Assembly (NCBI GenBank): GCA_035293765.1
Contig: DATGMF010000035.1
Coordinates: 62,001-126,000, forward strand
DNA length: 64,000 nucleotides
Direction of reading: 5' to 3'
Origin: DASRHT01 sp035293765
GTDB lineage: Bacteria; Chloroflexota; Ktedonobacteria; Ktedonobacterales; Ktedonobacteraceae
Shown: piece after piece, positions 42,415 to 51,086 of the stretch
Position numbering within the stretch: position 1 is the first letter of the stretch
Layout of the letters: every line of letters begins with the position of its first letter
The notes under the pieces: generated by a model
What the model was told of the DNA's origin: nothing
Seen by the model: the letters and a program-made list of their open reading frames with translations, nothing else
The model's database searches: none
Position numbers and translations under genes: made by a program

Positions 42415-43011
42415 TTACGGGCGATTCCAGGTACAGGGAAGACGCAGAGCCTCTTTCAACCGTTGTTCGTATAGGGACCGTGGAATCTCTGTGACCCCGA
42501 GCGATGCCAGGTGCGGAGTAATAAACTGTGTGTCATGCAGTATATAGCCCTGTGCCTTCAAATGATTGACCAGCGCCACAAGGCAGACCTTCGAGGCGTT
42601 GGTAGCATGGGAAAACATACTTTCTCCCATGAAGGCTCCGCCCAGCGCCACGCCGTATAAGCCTCCAACCAGCTTATCACCTTGCCATGCCTCGACGCTA
42701 TGCGCGATTCCAATGTGATGCAGGTAGCAGTATGTTTTGATAAACTCCTCATTGATCCAGGTCTCTTCCCTCTGCGCGCAGGAATGCATGACCATCTCAA
42801 ACGCGGTATCCATACGGGTCTGATAAAGGTTTTTGCGCAGAAAGGCACGCAGGGAACGCGAAATGTGCAGATGATCGTGCTCCAGGATAGCGCGCGGATC
42901 GGGAGCATACCAGCTGATACGGCCTCTCCGGTCGGCCATTGGGAAAATCCCCTGCTGGTATGCTCGGATAAGCAATGCTGGATTGAGTGGTTCCGGTAGT
43001 CGTCCAGGCAT
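42415..43011 (-). CDS. aat: Leucyl/phenylalanyl-tRNA-protein transferase
   Basis: A 198-residue Aat. The N-terminus L-L-I-R-A-Y-Q-Q-G-I-F-P-M-A and W-Y-A-P-D-P-R-A-I are typical, as are W-I-N-E-E-F-I-K-T-Y-C-Y-L-H, H-S-V-E-A-W-Q-G-D-K-L-V-G-G-L-Y-G, F-M-G-E-S-M-F-S and H-D-T-Q-F-I-T-P-H-L. It adds Leu or Phe to N-terminal Arg or Lys, creating N-degrons for ClpS/ClpAP. It is the last gene of a four-gene operon whose other members concern the cell envelope. Confidence 0.95.
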   Translation of the reverse strand: MPGRLPEPLNPALLIRAYQQGIFPMADRRGRISWYAPDPRAILEHDHLHISRSLRAFLRKNLYQTRMDTAFEMVMHSCAQREETWINEEFIKTYCYLHHIGIAHSVEAWQGDKLVGGLYGVALGGAFMGESMFSHATNASKVCLVALVNHLKAQGYILHDTQFITPHLASLGVTEIPRSLYEQRLKEALRLPCTWNRP

Positions 43012-43017
43012 TGGCTC

Positions 43018-44661
43018 TTATCCTCGTACAAACCAGTGCAGGTACCTGGCTATTTTCGGGTTTACGCCCTCGATCATTGCCACATCTGCCGTACTCAACG
43101 GCTTGAGCCAGGTGAGTAGCCAGAAGCACAGCAGCAGGAAAACCACCCCCGAGACCCCCAGGACCGCTGCTTGCAGCAGACGATTCGCTGGGTGCCAGAA
43201 CAAGATAAAGATGCCAGGTAACGCCGCTAAGATCAAAGCCAGTAAAAATCTGCTGGTAAAGATCAATAATTCTTTCGGATAGTGCCGTGGCAGATCGCGT
43301 AGCACGAATACGAGCATCAAGACGCCCGTCAGGGTTTTAGCGATGCCGTCGGAGAGCAGCGCACCGGCGGGACCTAAGAGCGGAACGAGCACAACGCCGG
43401 TCGCTATCAAGCAGAGAATAGCAGGCCACTGGCTCAGCACCACCAGTCTCGGCTTCCCCATGACGTAGAGCGTTGATTGATGGATGGTGGTGCCAATGAT
43501 ACGCACAAGCAGGTTAAAAAACAGGAAAATCGCCAGCAGCGGCCCCACCGGGTCGTAATTGCTTCCATAGAGGACATGTGTGATGGCCTGCGCGTTGAAG
43601 AGGCTGAAGACCAATCCTGGTGCGGCTAAAAGTGTCTCCACTTTAATTAATGCCTGCCAGGAGCGAGCCAGACGTTCGTGGTTATGCCCGACGAAGGCAG
43701 CAGCCAGCGCTGCCCCTCCGACGCCGCTAAAGCCGGCAACCAGCAGGAAGTTAGCAGAATCCGCCAGTTGGAACGCAAGGTTAAAGTAGCCGATACCTGT
43801 CAGAGAGATAGCGAAAACGCCCAGCAGGATAAACGAGATTTGCTTCAGCAGCGCGCCCGTTGCCAGATTAGCCAGCCACGCCGAAAGGCCAAGCTGGATG
43901 ACCGGTTTCAACGGCTGCTTGTATTCTGCGCCACGCGTGAAAATGAAGGGGGCCAGCCAGAGGGCGAACGCGGCTGTGACAAGCAGCGAAGTGAGCGCCA
44001 GCATCCAGAAGACGCCGTTGACGCCCCAGCCCAGTTTTAATACGACGAATCCCAGCGCCAGCACGAGGGCCTGAATGGCGCTGCCAACATAAAAAACGAA
44101 GCGCATGCGCATCAGGGCCGCGTAGACGGCATTGAGCAAATTGCCAATCGCGCTTCCCAGGACGTAGACCGCGATGGGGATGGTATTTGCCAGCACCTGG
44201 GGGCTGCGTAAGCCTGCCGCCGTCTGGGCTGCTCCTGGGATGGGTAAAAGCTGAATAAGTGCGGCAGTTACGGGCAGACCGAAGATCATAATGATCATAC
44301 AGGGGACGAGAGTAGCGAGGCGTAAAGCCAGCAGTCGTCTGGTAAGCTGCGCCGCGGAAGCACGCCCGTATTCGGAGAAGATGCGCGGAATGTAGGTCGT
44401 TGTCGCATCTTCCAGACCGAAAGCAATCACGTAGAGGATGGTATTGAAGGCCGTCAGTCCCACGGTAAAGATGCCGTACTGGGTTGTGGTGACATTGTGG
44501 GTGATGATCAGAGTGAGAATGAACCACGAAATAAAGAACCATAACCCGTAAGCCTGGTTGTATAGATAGCTATGGGGAGTTCGCTTGAGCAGGTGTTGTG
44601 CCTCCTGCTCACCACGCACTTCCGTTTCTGGTAAGACATTAGATAGCATCGTAGAGTCCAT
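43018..44661 (-). CDS. Oligosaccharide flippase family membrane protein (MOP superfamily)
   Basis: A 547-residue protein with about 14 transmembrane segments in the MATE/MurJ/Wzx arrangement: Y-G-L-W-F-F-I-S-W-F at helix 1, Y-G-I-F-T-V-G-L-T-A-F at helix 2, then G-L-E-D-A-T-T-T-Y-I-P-R. It probably flips an undecaprenyl-linked glycan or another lipid-linked sugar across the membrane. It starts one base after the preceding small membrane-protein gene stops. Together with the upstream GH3 gene, this points to a cell-envelope glycan operon, although no glycosyltransferase is present. Confidence 0.85.
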   Translation of the reverse strand: MDSTMLSNVLPETEVRGEQEAQHLLKRTPHSYLYNQAYGLWFFISWFILTLIITHNVTTTQYGIFTVGLTAFNTILYVIAFGLEDATTTYIPRIFSEYGRASAAQLTRRLLALRLATLVPCMIIMIFGLPVTAALIQLLPIPGAAQTAAGLRSPQVLANTIPIAVYVLGSAIGNLLNAVYAALMRMRFVFYVGSAIQALVLALGFVVLKLGWGVNGVFWMLALTSLLVTAAFALWLAPFIFTRGAEYKQPLKPVIQLGLSAWLANLATGALLKQISFILLGVFAISLTGIGYFNLAFQLADSANFLLVAGFSGVGGAALAAAFVGHNHERLARSWQALIKVETLLAAPGLVFSLFNAQAITHVLYGSNYDPVGPLLAIFLFFNLLVRIIGTTIHQSTLYVMGKPRLVVLSQWPAILCLIATGVVLVPLLGPAGALLSDGIAKTLTGVLMLVFVLRDLPRHYPKELLIFTSRFLLALILAALPGIFILFWHPANRLLQAAVLGVSGVVFLLLCFWLLTWLKPLSTADVAMIEGVNPKIARYLHWFVRG

Positions 44662-44662
44662 T

Positions 44663-45100
44663 TTACCTTATTTTGAATAAATTGCGAGCTAACCAGCCAA
44701 TACCTCCTAGAGCTGCGAACAGTTCTAGCGTACTGACGTTAGCGGTTACATGATCGGTAGAAACGAGGTAGAACGCGCCCACCTTAAAGGTCGCTGCGAC
44801 CACGAATAGCCCCAACCCGAACCAGGCGGGCAGTGTGGCATATAGCAGAGCTCGCTGCCAGCTCCGGCAAAGGAAGCCTATAGCCGTGGGAAGCAAGTAG
44901 AGCAATGCCGTAATTACCGGCGCGATGGTTGGAGGAAAGGGTCCATCTAACGTCGTTGATGCCGAAGGCGGCAGGATACGCGCCCATAATTGAGCTGGTA
45001 CGAGGGCCATAACAATGAGAATAGTTTCAATGATAAGAAGGCCAATAGTCAATCGATCCCAATATTTCCCTGGGATTTGTTGTGCGATGCCTGATTGCAT
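44663..45100 (-). CDS. Unknown four-helix membrane protein
   Basis: A 145-residue protein with four hydrophobic segments (near residues 20-40, 58-78, 84-106 and 124-140). No family is recognised. Because it sits tightly between a GH3 hydrolase gene (20-base gap) and a flippase gene (one-base gap), it probably assists the same envelope process. Confidence 0.7.
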   Translation of the reverse strand: MQSGIAQQIPGKYWDRLTIGLLIIETILIVMALVPAQLWARILPPSASTTLDGPFPPTIAPVITALLYLLPTAIGFLCRSWQRALLYATLPAWFGLGLFVVAATFKVGAFYLVSTDHVTANVSTLELFAALGGIGWLARNLFKIR

Positions 45101-45120
45101 TATCGTTTCCTCTTGATGAC

Positions 45121-46962
45121 CTACTGTTGTGGAATGGGCAGTAAGCCCATTGCATATTTCATTAGTAAAATTCGTCGTACAGAATCATCAATGCGTTGCT
45201 GGCTAATGGCTCCGGAAGCGATAGCTTGCTTGATACCTTCGATCATGGTGGTAAGCTCGCTCGGGCTGCGTGCTCCCATCAGCAGATCGGCTCCTGCTTC
45301 AACTGCCAGCGCGGCAGCCTGTGAAGGCGTATAATAGTCTGTTACCCCTTGCATGGTTAAACTGTCGGTCATAATAACGCCCTGGAAACCAAGTTCATCC
45401 CGGAGAATTCCCTGAACAATCTTGCTGGATAATGACGATGGTACCGTATTGTCCAGGGCAGTAACGATCTCGTGCGTGACCATAATGGCGTGGACATTGC
45501 CTTGCCGGATTAAGTTGCGATATGGCGCCCAGTCAATCTGCTCCAGACCGCTCCTGGAGCGCGTCAGACGCGGAACCCCTATATGTGGATCGCCGCTAAC
45601 GTCGCCGAGGCCGGGGAAATGTTTCAATGTGCCAATGACCTGTCCGCTCTGTTGCAGCCCTTGCAGATACGCCGCGGCCATTTTTGTTACCAGCGCGGGA
45701 TCTTTGCCATAGGTACGCATATAGAGCTGTGGATTGAACACGCTGGTGACATCGACGACGGGAGCAAGATTGAGGTTGATCCCATAAGAACTGAGGTCTT
45801 GCGCATCCTGGAGACCGGCAGCTCTGGCCCTGGCCGGGTCATTGGTGGCTCCAATAGTTGAGGCCGCGGGCCTCGGCCCATCGAGATTAAGCAGGCGGTC
45901 TACCTGTCCCCCCTCCTGGTCGATGGCTATCGCCAGAGGAATAGTTCTTCCCTGCTGCATCTGTTGATCAAGATTCTTCAACTGCATTTTGTTAAGGATA
46001 TTATTATTGGAATAGTACAGTAGCACGGCTCCAACGTTATATTGAGCCAGCATGGTATTGAGAGCAGGTGAGTAGTCCGGGCCGGTGAACTGCACCATCA
46101 TCATTTGTCCTAGTTTTTGGTCAAGCGTCATATTATGGACGATCAGGTCAATATATTGCTGGGGAGTGAGCGCTTGCTTTTTAGTGCCCGGCGTAGCATT
46201 ACCTTGAAGCTGTTTGTTCACGTTTTTTAACAGGTCAGGCGTAGCGTTGCTAACGGGTCCGCCAAGCACCGAGGCCCATCCCTGCGAGCCCGAAAATAGC
46301 TCTGGGCCGACATTGAGGGCATGTAGGAGTAAGATGCACAGCAGGCTGATCAGCAACAGCGCCTGTTTTGTTGGCATCACGGTTGCCTGCGGCAATTTGG
46401 GGAGAGGTAAAGTGGGCGTCTCAGGTAGCGTGCGTTCGGCAACGCGAACAGCGACGGCCTTCTGGATATCAACAGCTTCTCGTACACTCCCTAAAATTTG
46501 TTGTGTATCAATCGTTCTCAGAGTGTTTTTATGCAAAGATAGCTGCTCTCTTCTCGTAGAGATACTGAGAGCGGTCGCTGCTCTCTCTTTTGCCATGCTT
46601 CTGGTTGTGACGGTATCGATGGCCTCAATAGCTATGCGCTGTGGCGGGGAGCCGTTCTGATGGTCCAACTTAGGAGGAAAGACCTGATCAGTAATGGGAT
46701 CAGCATGATCAGAGCTTGCCTGCTGAATGTTGCTCTGTGGGCCGTTAGAGCTATCTGTAATATTGGGTATTGCCTCCGTTTCCTTATCTGTCACTACATC
46801 TCCAGGCGGCTGCAGCGCAACAATATCCGTGGCTGGTGGAGGCGCTTTCTCCAGAGTACCCGTTTTGCTCTTTGCTCTGGGGACAGGCAGCTTTTGCGTG
46901 TCTTCCTGTTCATCGTCGGGGCGCGGTTGCTCTTGCGGTGAGCGGGGAGTGGCTGGCTCCAT
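45121..46962 (-). CDS. Membrane-anchored GH3 glycosidase, NagZ-like
   Basis: A 613-residue protein. Residues 1-195 are low-complexity and charged (Pro, Glu, Gln, Thr), followed by one transmembrane segment at about 200-218 and a GH3 domain from about 265. The domain has I-A-I-D-Q-E-G-G-Q-V-D-R, the loop K-H-F-P-G-L-G-D-V-S-G-D-P-H (NagZ: K-H-F-P-G-H-G-D-T-x-x-D-S-H) and the nucleophile Asp in V-I-M-T-D-S-L-T-M. It should cleave beta-N-acetylhexosaminides, probably in peptidoglycan, outside the cell. The long cytoplasmic disordered head is unusual for the family and might bind partners. It is first gene of the envelope operon. Confidence 0.9.
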   Translation of the reverse strand: MEPATPRSPQEQPRPDDEQEDTQKLPVPRAKSKTGTLEKAPPPATDIVALQPPGDVVTDKETEAIPNITDSSNGPQSNIQQASSDHADPITDQVFPPKLDHQNGSPPQRIAIEAIDTVTTRSMAKERAATALSISTRREQLSLHKNTLRTIDTQQILGSVREAVDIQKAVAVRVAERTLPETPTLPLPKLPQATVMPTKQALLLISLLCILLLHALNVGPELFSGSQGWASVLGGPVSNATPDLLKNVNKQLQGNATPGTKKQALTPQQYIDLIVHNMTLDQKLGQMMMVQFTGPDYSPALNTMLAQYNVGAVLLYYSNNNILNKMQLKNLDQQMQQGRTIPLAIAIDQEGGQVDRLLNLDGPRPAASTIGATNDPARARAAGLQDAQDLSSYGINLNLAPVVDVTSVFNPQLYMRTYGKDPALVTKMAAAYLQGLQQSGQVIGTLKHFPGLGDVSGDPHIGVPRLTRSRSGLEQIDWAPYRNLIRQGNVHAIMVTHEIVTALDNTVPSSLSSKIVQGILRDELGFQGVIMTDSLTMQGVTDYYTPSQAAALAVEAGADLLMGARSPSELTTMIEGIKQAIASGAISQQRIDDSVRRILLMKYAMGLLPIPQQ

Positions 46963-47133
46963 GATAGACCCCTTTCATTAATAGAAGAGAAAAACTCTTT
47001 TGCTTTAGTATAGAAGTACATAAAATAGTAAGACCCATCATTGATACGTATGATACACGAATGTTGTAACGTAGATCCCATATAGATGAGTACATACCAG
47101 TTTATAACATGGGTATGCGTTATGGGAATAGCT

Positions 47134-47175
47134 AAAAGAGGCTATAGGCGCTATGTGCTATACGCCTCTTTTTTT
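47134..47175 (+). terminator. Intrinsic terminator without an assigned upstream gene
   Basis: AAAAGAGGC pairs with GCCTCTTTT across an inner TATAG/CTATA stem, followed by seven or more T's on plus. No plus-strand gene ends just before it; the nearest upstream gene is divergent. It may end a small RNA transcribed from the region 46963-47133. Confidence 0.6.
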
Positions 47176-47344
47176 CCTTTTCCTATCGGCCATCAGATGA
47201 AGTTTGCTATGATTGGCGTATAAGTAAATAGTACTACAAATTACGACTGTTCATGAATCAATGAGAATGGTTGTCTTTTCATAGAGGATCGTGTATGCTG
47301 CGTATGAAAACTGAGCCGTATATATTTTGCAAGGAGCGTAATCC

Positions 47345-47839
47345 ATGACCAGAGCAACCGACTTCACACCTGACGAAAGCGAACTCCTGTTTACCGTTCC
47401 TTTTGTTGTGGCAGGAACCTCCCTGGCTGTGATCCAGGTCAGCGCGCTCAAAGCTGTTAAAACAGCACTCTCATTTTATCTGATTGTGCGCGATACCAGC
47501 AGACAATTCTCTGAGAGCGAGCTGATCTCGACAATTTTTGCTCTCAAAGGCGAAAATCATGCGGGACATAATGAGCTGATCGAGCGGCACGAGGGCAACA
47601 GTAAAGAGGATGCGATTGCGGTCAGGAATCAGATGTGCGAGCAGGCCATCAGCATCTTGAACGAGAAATGCCAGCCTCAAGAGGTTGAAGAGTACAAACG
47701 CTGGCTCCTGCAAATCGCCAGTGAAGTGGTGCATAAAGCGCATTCCACTGGTTTCCTGGGCCTGGGTAAAGCGCGTGCCGAAGCCGACATTGCCCTGGCG
47801 CTTCAGGATTTTGCTCAGGTCTTGCAGGTTGCCCAATAA
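47345..47839 (+). CDS. Unknown protein, 164 residues
   Basis: No family is recognised. It begins with a compact segment (F-T-P-D-E-S-E-L-L-F-T-V-P-F-V-V-A-G-T-S-L-A-V-I-Q) and continues as helices (L-K-A-V-K-T-A-L-S-F; Y-K-R-W-L-L-Q-I-A-S-E-V-V), ending in A-L-Q-D-F-A-Q-V-L-Q. The pattern of an initial strand and then long helices recalls tellurium-resistance or ferritin-like helper proteins, but I would not assign it. AAGGAG lies 9 bases upstream of the ATG. The HAD hydrolase gene follows after 36 bases on the same strand. Confidence 0.65.
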   Translation: MTRATDFTPDESELLFTVPFVVAGTSLAVIQVSALKAVKTALSFYLIVRDTSRQFSESELISTIFALKGENHAGHNELIERHEGNSKEDAIAVRNQMCEQAISILNEKCQPQEVEEYKRWLLQIASEVVHKAHSTGFLGLGKARAEADIALALQDFAQVLQVAQ

Positions 47840-47875
47840 TCAGAGCTATCAAACAAAAAGGGATGAGGAAGTATA

Positions 47876-48475
47876 TTGATCAAAGCCGCACTTTTTGATG
47901 TCGATGGGGTTCTGGTAGATGGCGAGCCGTTCAGCAGGCATCTGGCCCGAGATTATGGCATTTCAACCGAGAAAACCGCCGCCTTCTTCAAAGGTCGTTT
48001 TCTGGAATGCCTGGTAGGCAGGGCCGATTTGAAGGAAGAGCTTATCCTGCCTCTACATCAATGGGGGTGGCAGGACTCCGTCGATGCGTTTGTCGATTAC
48101 TGGTTTCGCTGTGAGCATAACGTAAATGGGCCGCTTGTCCATGCCGTTCAGCAATTGCGCCGTCAGGGCGTGCGCTGCTATCTGGCGACAAACCAGGAAA
48201 AGTACCGTACCGCCTACATTCTTGAACACATGGGGCAGGCCGAGAACTTTGATGGCATGTTCTCTTCAGCGTATGTTGGGTTTATGAAGCACGAAACAAC
48301 CTTTTTTAAATATGTTTTAAATAAGCTTGACGGTATAGAGGCCGAAACGATCATATTCTGGGATGACACCCCCAGCAATATAGTCGTAGCGAAGGAAGTT
48401 GGGCTCCAGGCAGAACTTTATCGCGATTTTGCAGACTTTGAAGAGAAAATGAGACGCTATCTCGGAGCTTTGTAG
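47876..48475 (+). CDS. HAD-superfamily hydrolase
   Basis: A 199-residue HAD phosphatase. Motif I is A-L-F-D-V-D-G-V-L-V-D-G, motif II the Thr in Y-L-A-T-N-Q-E, and motif IV W-D-D-T-P-S-N. It begins at a TTG, supported by GAGGAAG just upstream and by motif I placed where expected. It resembles phosphoglycolate-phosphatase-like HADs with a small helical cap. It is probably co-transcribed with the 164-residue gene. The substrate is unknown. Confidence 0.87.
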   Translation: MIKAALFDVDGVLVDGEPFSRHLARDYGISTEKTAAFFKGRFLECLVGRADLKEELILPLHQWGWQDSVDAFVDYWFRCEHNVNGPLVHAVQQLRRQGVRCYLATNQEKYRTAYILEHMGQAENFDGMFSSAYVGFMKHETTFFKYVLNKLDGIEAETIIFWDDTPSNIVVAKEVGLQAELYRDFADFEEKMRRYLGAL

Positions 48476-48552
48476 TTGCGTATCTCAGAGAGAAATGGTA
48501 TCTGCCAGGTTGTTATCTATTGCGTTACATGAACCATGCTTCTTATAGCCAT

Positions 48553-48960
48553 CTATGAGAGCGACGCGCGTCGTTGCGTTGCCAGGTGTGTATAGTAGCT
48601 GTGGTTCGCGAGCGTCCATAGCATCTGAAAAAAAGCCGGGTCCTTTCTTTCGAGCTGTTTGAGCAGGATTTGCTGCTTCTCCAGGTTGGCTTTACGGAAA
48701 CAACCGCCGGCTGCTGCGTTTAAATCGCGCAGCACTGTCCGTAGACGCTGTTGATTAAGCATGAGAGGGTTTTCGCTTGCAGTGTTGGGTAACAGGTGAC
48801 CCAGGAAAACATCAATTAAATGGAGGCTTGAGGGGGCGGGAAAGTGATCATCAGAGGGAATAAGAAGGTCAATGATCGTATCCAGTTGCGCCCGCTCTTC
48901 ATAACTGAATTCAATCGTACGCTGCCGTAATGGCAATTCGGGCCGAATCATTTCGTGCAT
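48553..48960 (-). CDS. Gluconate 2-dehydrogenase subunit 3-like protein
   Basis: A 135-residue helical protein. F-S-Y-E-E-R-A-Q-L-D-T-I-I-D-L-L-I-P-S-D-D-H-F-P-A-P is close to the beginning of gluconate 2-dehydrogenase subunit 3 (L-x-x-I-x-D-x-L-I-P-x-D-x-x-x-P-G-A). The end (F-Q-M-L-W-T-L-A-N-H-S-Y-Y-T-H) fits the same family. In that family the small subunit pairs with an FAD dehydrogenase, but no such gene is adjacent. No Tat signal is present, so it may be cytoplasmic or carried by a partner. Confidence 0.55.
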   Translation of the reverse strand: MHEMIRPELPLRQRTIEFSYEERAQLDTIIDLLIPSDDHFPAPSSLHLIDVFLGHLLPNTASENPLMLNQQRLRTVLRDLNAAAGGCFRKANLEKQQILLKQLERKDPAFFQMLWTLANHSYYTHLATQRRASLS

Positions 48961-49231
48961 AGCTCTCCTTCTAGAAATGGTGGGCGACCCTTTCTATCTC
49001 CCCTAATAGTATCATATGCCCCGTCGATAATTCAACCATCCTCGCGTGGTTGTGTAATTAAGCCTGTGTTTTTTGTATTTGACGCCTTCTTGACTATCTA
49101 TTGCCATGTTCAACTCTCATAGCGTGCAGCTATGCTTACAGTATCACAGGTACTTTTGGAGAACGGAATAGTTGGAGCACATACAAAACGAGAAATCGGG
49201 TGAGAAAACATCCGTGGAGAGGTGAACAATC

Positions 49232-50182
49232 ATGTCACAGAATAAGCTGCAATGGCAGCCACCGATGCCAAAAATCATTGCGCAACGCTTACAGGAACGC
49301 TATTCTCAGGTTGATTCGAAGCTAATAGAGGAAGTTGCCATAGTCAAATCCCTCCTGCTGGATATTGAGTATGGAAAAGAGATCCTGATCGGCTTACAAA
49401 AAAACCTGGGAGAAAAATTACTGTGCCCTGACTTCCTGGACGCCTTTTTGACGAAAGTCGAACTGGAACTGGGATTTGAGAAACGAACGCCTGTCGATCA
49501 CGGTCTGACGGTAGAGGAATTTCAAAAACTGCTGGACAGCAAACAACACATGCTGGACGCGGGAGCCAACGCGGATCATGGCCCCCATACTCATCGTTTG
49601 CAATGGTACATCCTTTATACTGCTTTTGAGCAGAAGAAATTTGAGACCAAGCCGGCCGAACTCTTCAAAAAGCTGGCATCGAAGGAATTTATAGATACGC
49701 TCAATCAGAATCGTACGATCTGGGATGACATCTTCGATTACGATGATCCTGCGGGAATGATTATTGGGGTCCAGGAACAAGGCCCTGAAGCCCGACCGTA
49801 TGCCCGCTTTAGCTCACCGGAGTTCCTGCTGGCGTATCTGGTCTCGCCATCATTCCCAAAGGGCGTGCTGCAAAAAGAACTCAGGCTGATCCAGCTCAGA
49901 CAAAAAAAGTTGGGGAAATTGAGCATTCTGAATATCAAAGATGAGTTGTGCGAGGCCATCATAAGCTCCATGAAAAGCAAAGAGTTAATAAGTATGATGA
50001 GCATGGAAGAGGAGCCCAAAGATAATGTAGGCCAGGAAAAGCTAGAAGAGGGGTTCAAAAGTAACATAAAATGGGAAAAGCTAAAGGAGGAATTGTCCAA
50101 GAAGACCCTCCAGGAGCTCGACCAGGAATACGCACAATACGATAAAATCTTTCAAAAAGAGCTGGAAGAAATTCTCAATTAA
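49232..50182 (+). CDS. Unknown protein, 316 residues
   Basis: No recognised family. An ordered segment of about 30-215 contains D-H-G-L-T-V-E-E-F, then D-A-G-A-N-A-D-H-G-P-H-T-H-R-L-Q-W-Y-I-L-Y, with three His residues in a row of seven. The C-terminal 100 residues are charged helices with coiled-coil character (E-E-L-S-K-K-T-L-Q-E-L-D-Q). GAGAGGTGAA precedes the ATG. The H-x-x-x-H-R-L-Q-W pattern resembles segments in bacterial effector or toxin proteins of unknown role; this is weak. It stands alone between divergent and convergent neighbours. Confidence 0.7.
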   Translation: MSQNKLQWQPPMPKIIAQRLQERYSQVDSKLIEEVAIVKSLLLDIEYGKEILIGLQKNLGEKLLCPDFLDAFLTKVELELGFEKRTPVDHGLTVEEFQKLLDSKQHMLDAGANADHGPHTHRLQWYILYTAFEQKKFETKPAELFKKLASKEFIDTLNQNRTIWDDIFDYDDPAGMIIGVQEQGPEARPYARFSSPEFLLAYLVSPSFPKGVLQKELRLIQLRQKKLGKLSILNIKDELCEAIISSMKSKELISMMSMEEEPKDNVGQEKLEEGFKSNIKWEKLKEELSKKTLQELDQEYAQYDKIFQKELEEILN

Positions 50183-50311
50183 CCAGAGTTCGTGGGCGAA
50201 CATTTAGCTATACAAACGCCTTTTATATGTTTTGTGCAAAGTCTTATCACCTGCCTGTTTGACGTTCAAGCAAGCCATTTGTTTGATCATCCTCTCAGCC
50301 AGCCTTCTTCA

Positions 50312-50959
50312 TCAAGGGGCTGGCTGAGTACCGCCGAGAATGCGGGCAAGTTCGTCTTTGGGCAAAGGCGTGGTCAGGTGAGAAGGTACATGCTGCGGTA
50401 GAGGCGTGCCGATGACTTTGACGGCGGCAATCGCGGCCCTGGCAAGCTGAAGCGGATCGCCGATCCCTCTGAAGTGGATGAAGAAGACCATTGGCTGTAA
50501 GTCAAAAAAATGTTGATGAAAAGCCTGAAAGACGAGGCCGCCCGCAAAGAGCTTGTCAATGAACGGATTAGCCTCGTGAGGGAGCACAGGGAAGTCTCCA
50601 TTGAGAAGCGCCTTGCCGTTGCCAAGCGGCTGAAAGAAAAACTCGCCGTTGAGCTCCCAGGCAGGCTTGAACGGGATGCCGTGGGGGCCGATGACGTGGA
50701 GATCGTTGCGATCCAGTTCGATGGTCAACACACCATTCATCACGGTTGCATTGTTCGTCTCCATGATTTGCTCGATTGCTTGCACAGGAAGGCTGGTGCC
50801 GCTAATGCCAGCTGCGTGTAGAAGTGATGGGGGAGCGTTGATTTCCAGGGAAGCTATGCCAGCTAACCCGGCCCCGGCGAAGAGCATTTCTCGGCGCGTC
50901 AAATAATGATGCTGATTGTTCTCATTCTCATTCATAATTATGTTGCTTTTGCCTTTCAT
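50312..50959 (-). CDS. DUF1259-domain exported protein (LppY/LpqO-like)
   Basis: About 215 residues. A twin-arginine signal L-T-R-R-E-M-L-F-A-G-A-G-L-A-G-I precedes the mature part. The DUF1259 domain shows N-G-V-L-T-I-E-L-D-R-N-D-L-H-V, G-I-P-F-K-P-A-W-E-L, G-D-F-P-V-L-P-H-E and F-H-Q-H-F-F-D-L-Q-P-M-V-F-F-I-H-F-R-G. The family is found in mycobacteria and other soil bacteria with no known activity. Several in-frame ATGs exist (51052, 50971, 50959, 50935); the exact start is uncertain. Confidence 0.82.
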   Translation of the reverse strand: MKGKSNIIMNENENNQHHYLTRREMLFAGAGLAGIASLEINAPPSLLHAAGISGTSLPVQAIEQIMETNNATVMNGVLTIELDRNDLHVIGPHGIPFKPAWELNGEFFFQPLGNGKALLNGDFPVLPHEANPFIDKLFAGGLVFQAFHQHFFDLQPMVFFIHFRGIGDPLQLARAAIAAVKVIGTPLPQHVPSHLTTPLPKDELARILGGTQPAP

Positions 50960-51086
50960 TTTTTGATGCATGTTTCCTTGAGAACGGTATTTACCTGTAC
51001 CGTAGGGGTAAAGACAACATTCTCGTAACATACAATCGTCCGGCGAGGACACATCGGTACTATGTCCTCACCACAGAAAGGGGCAG

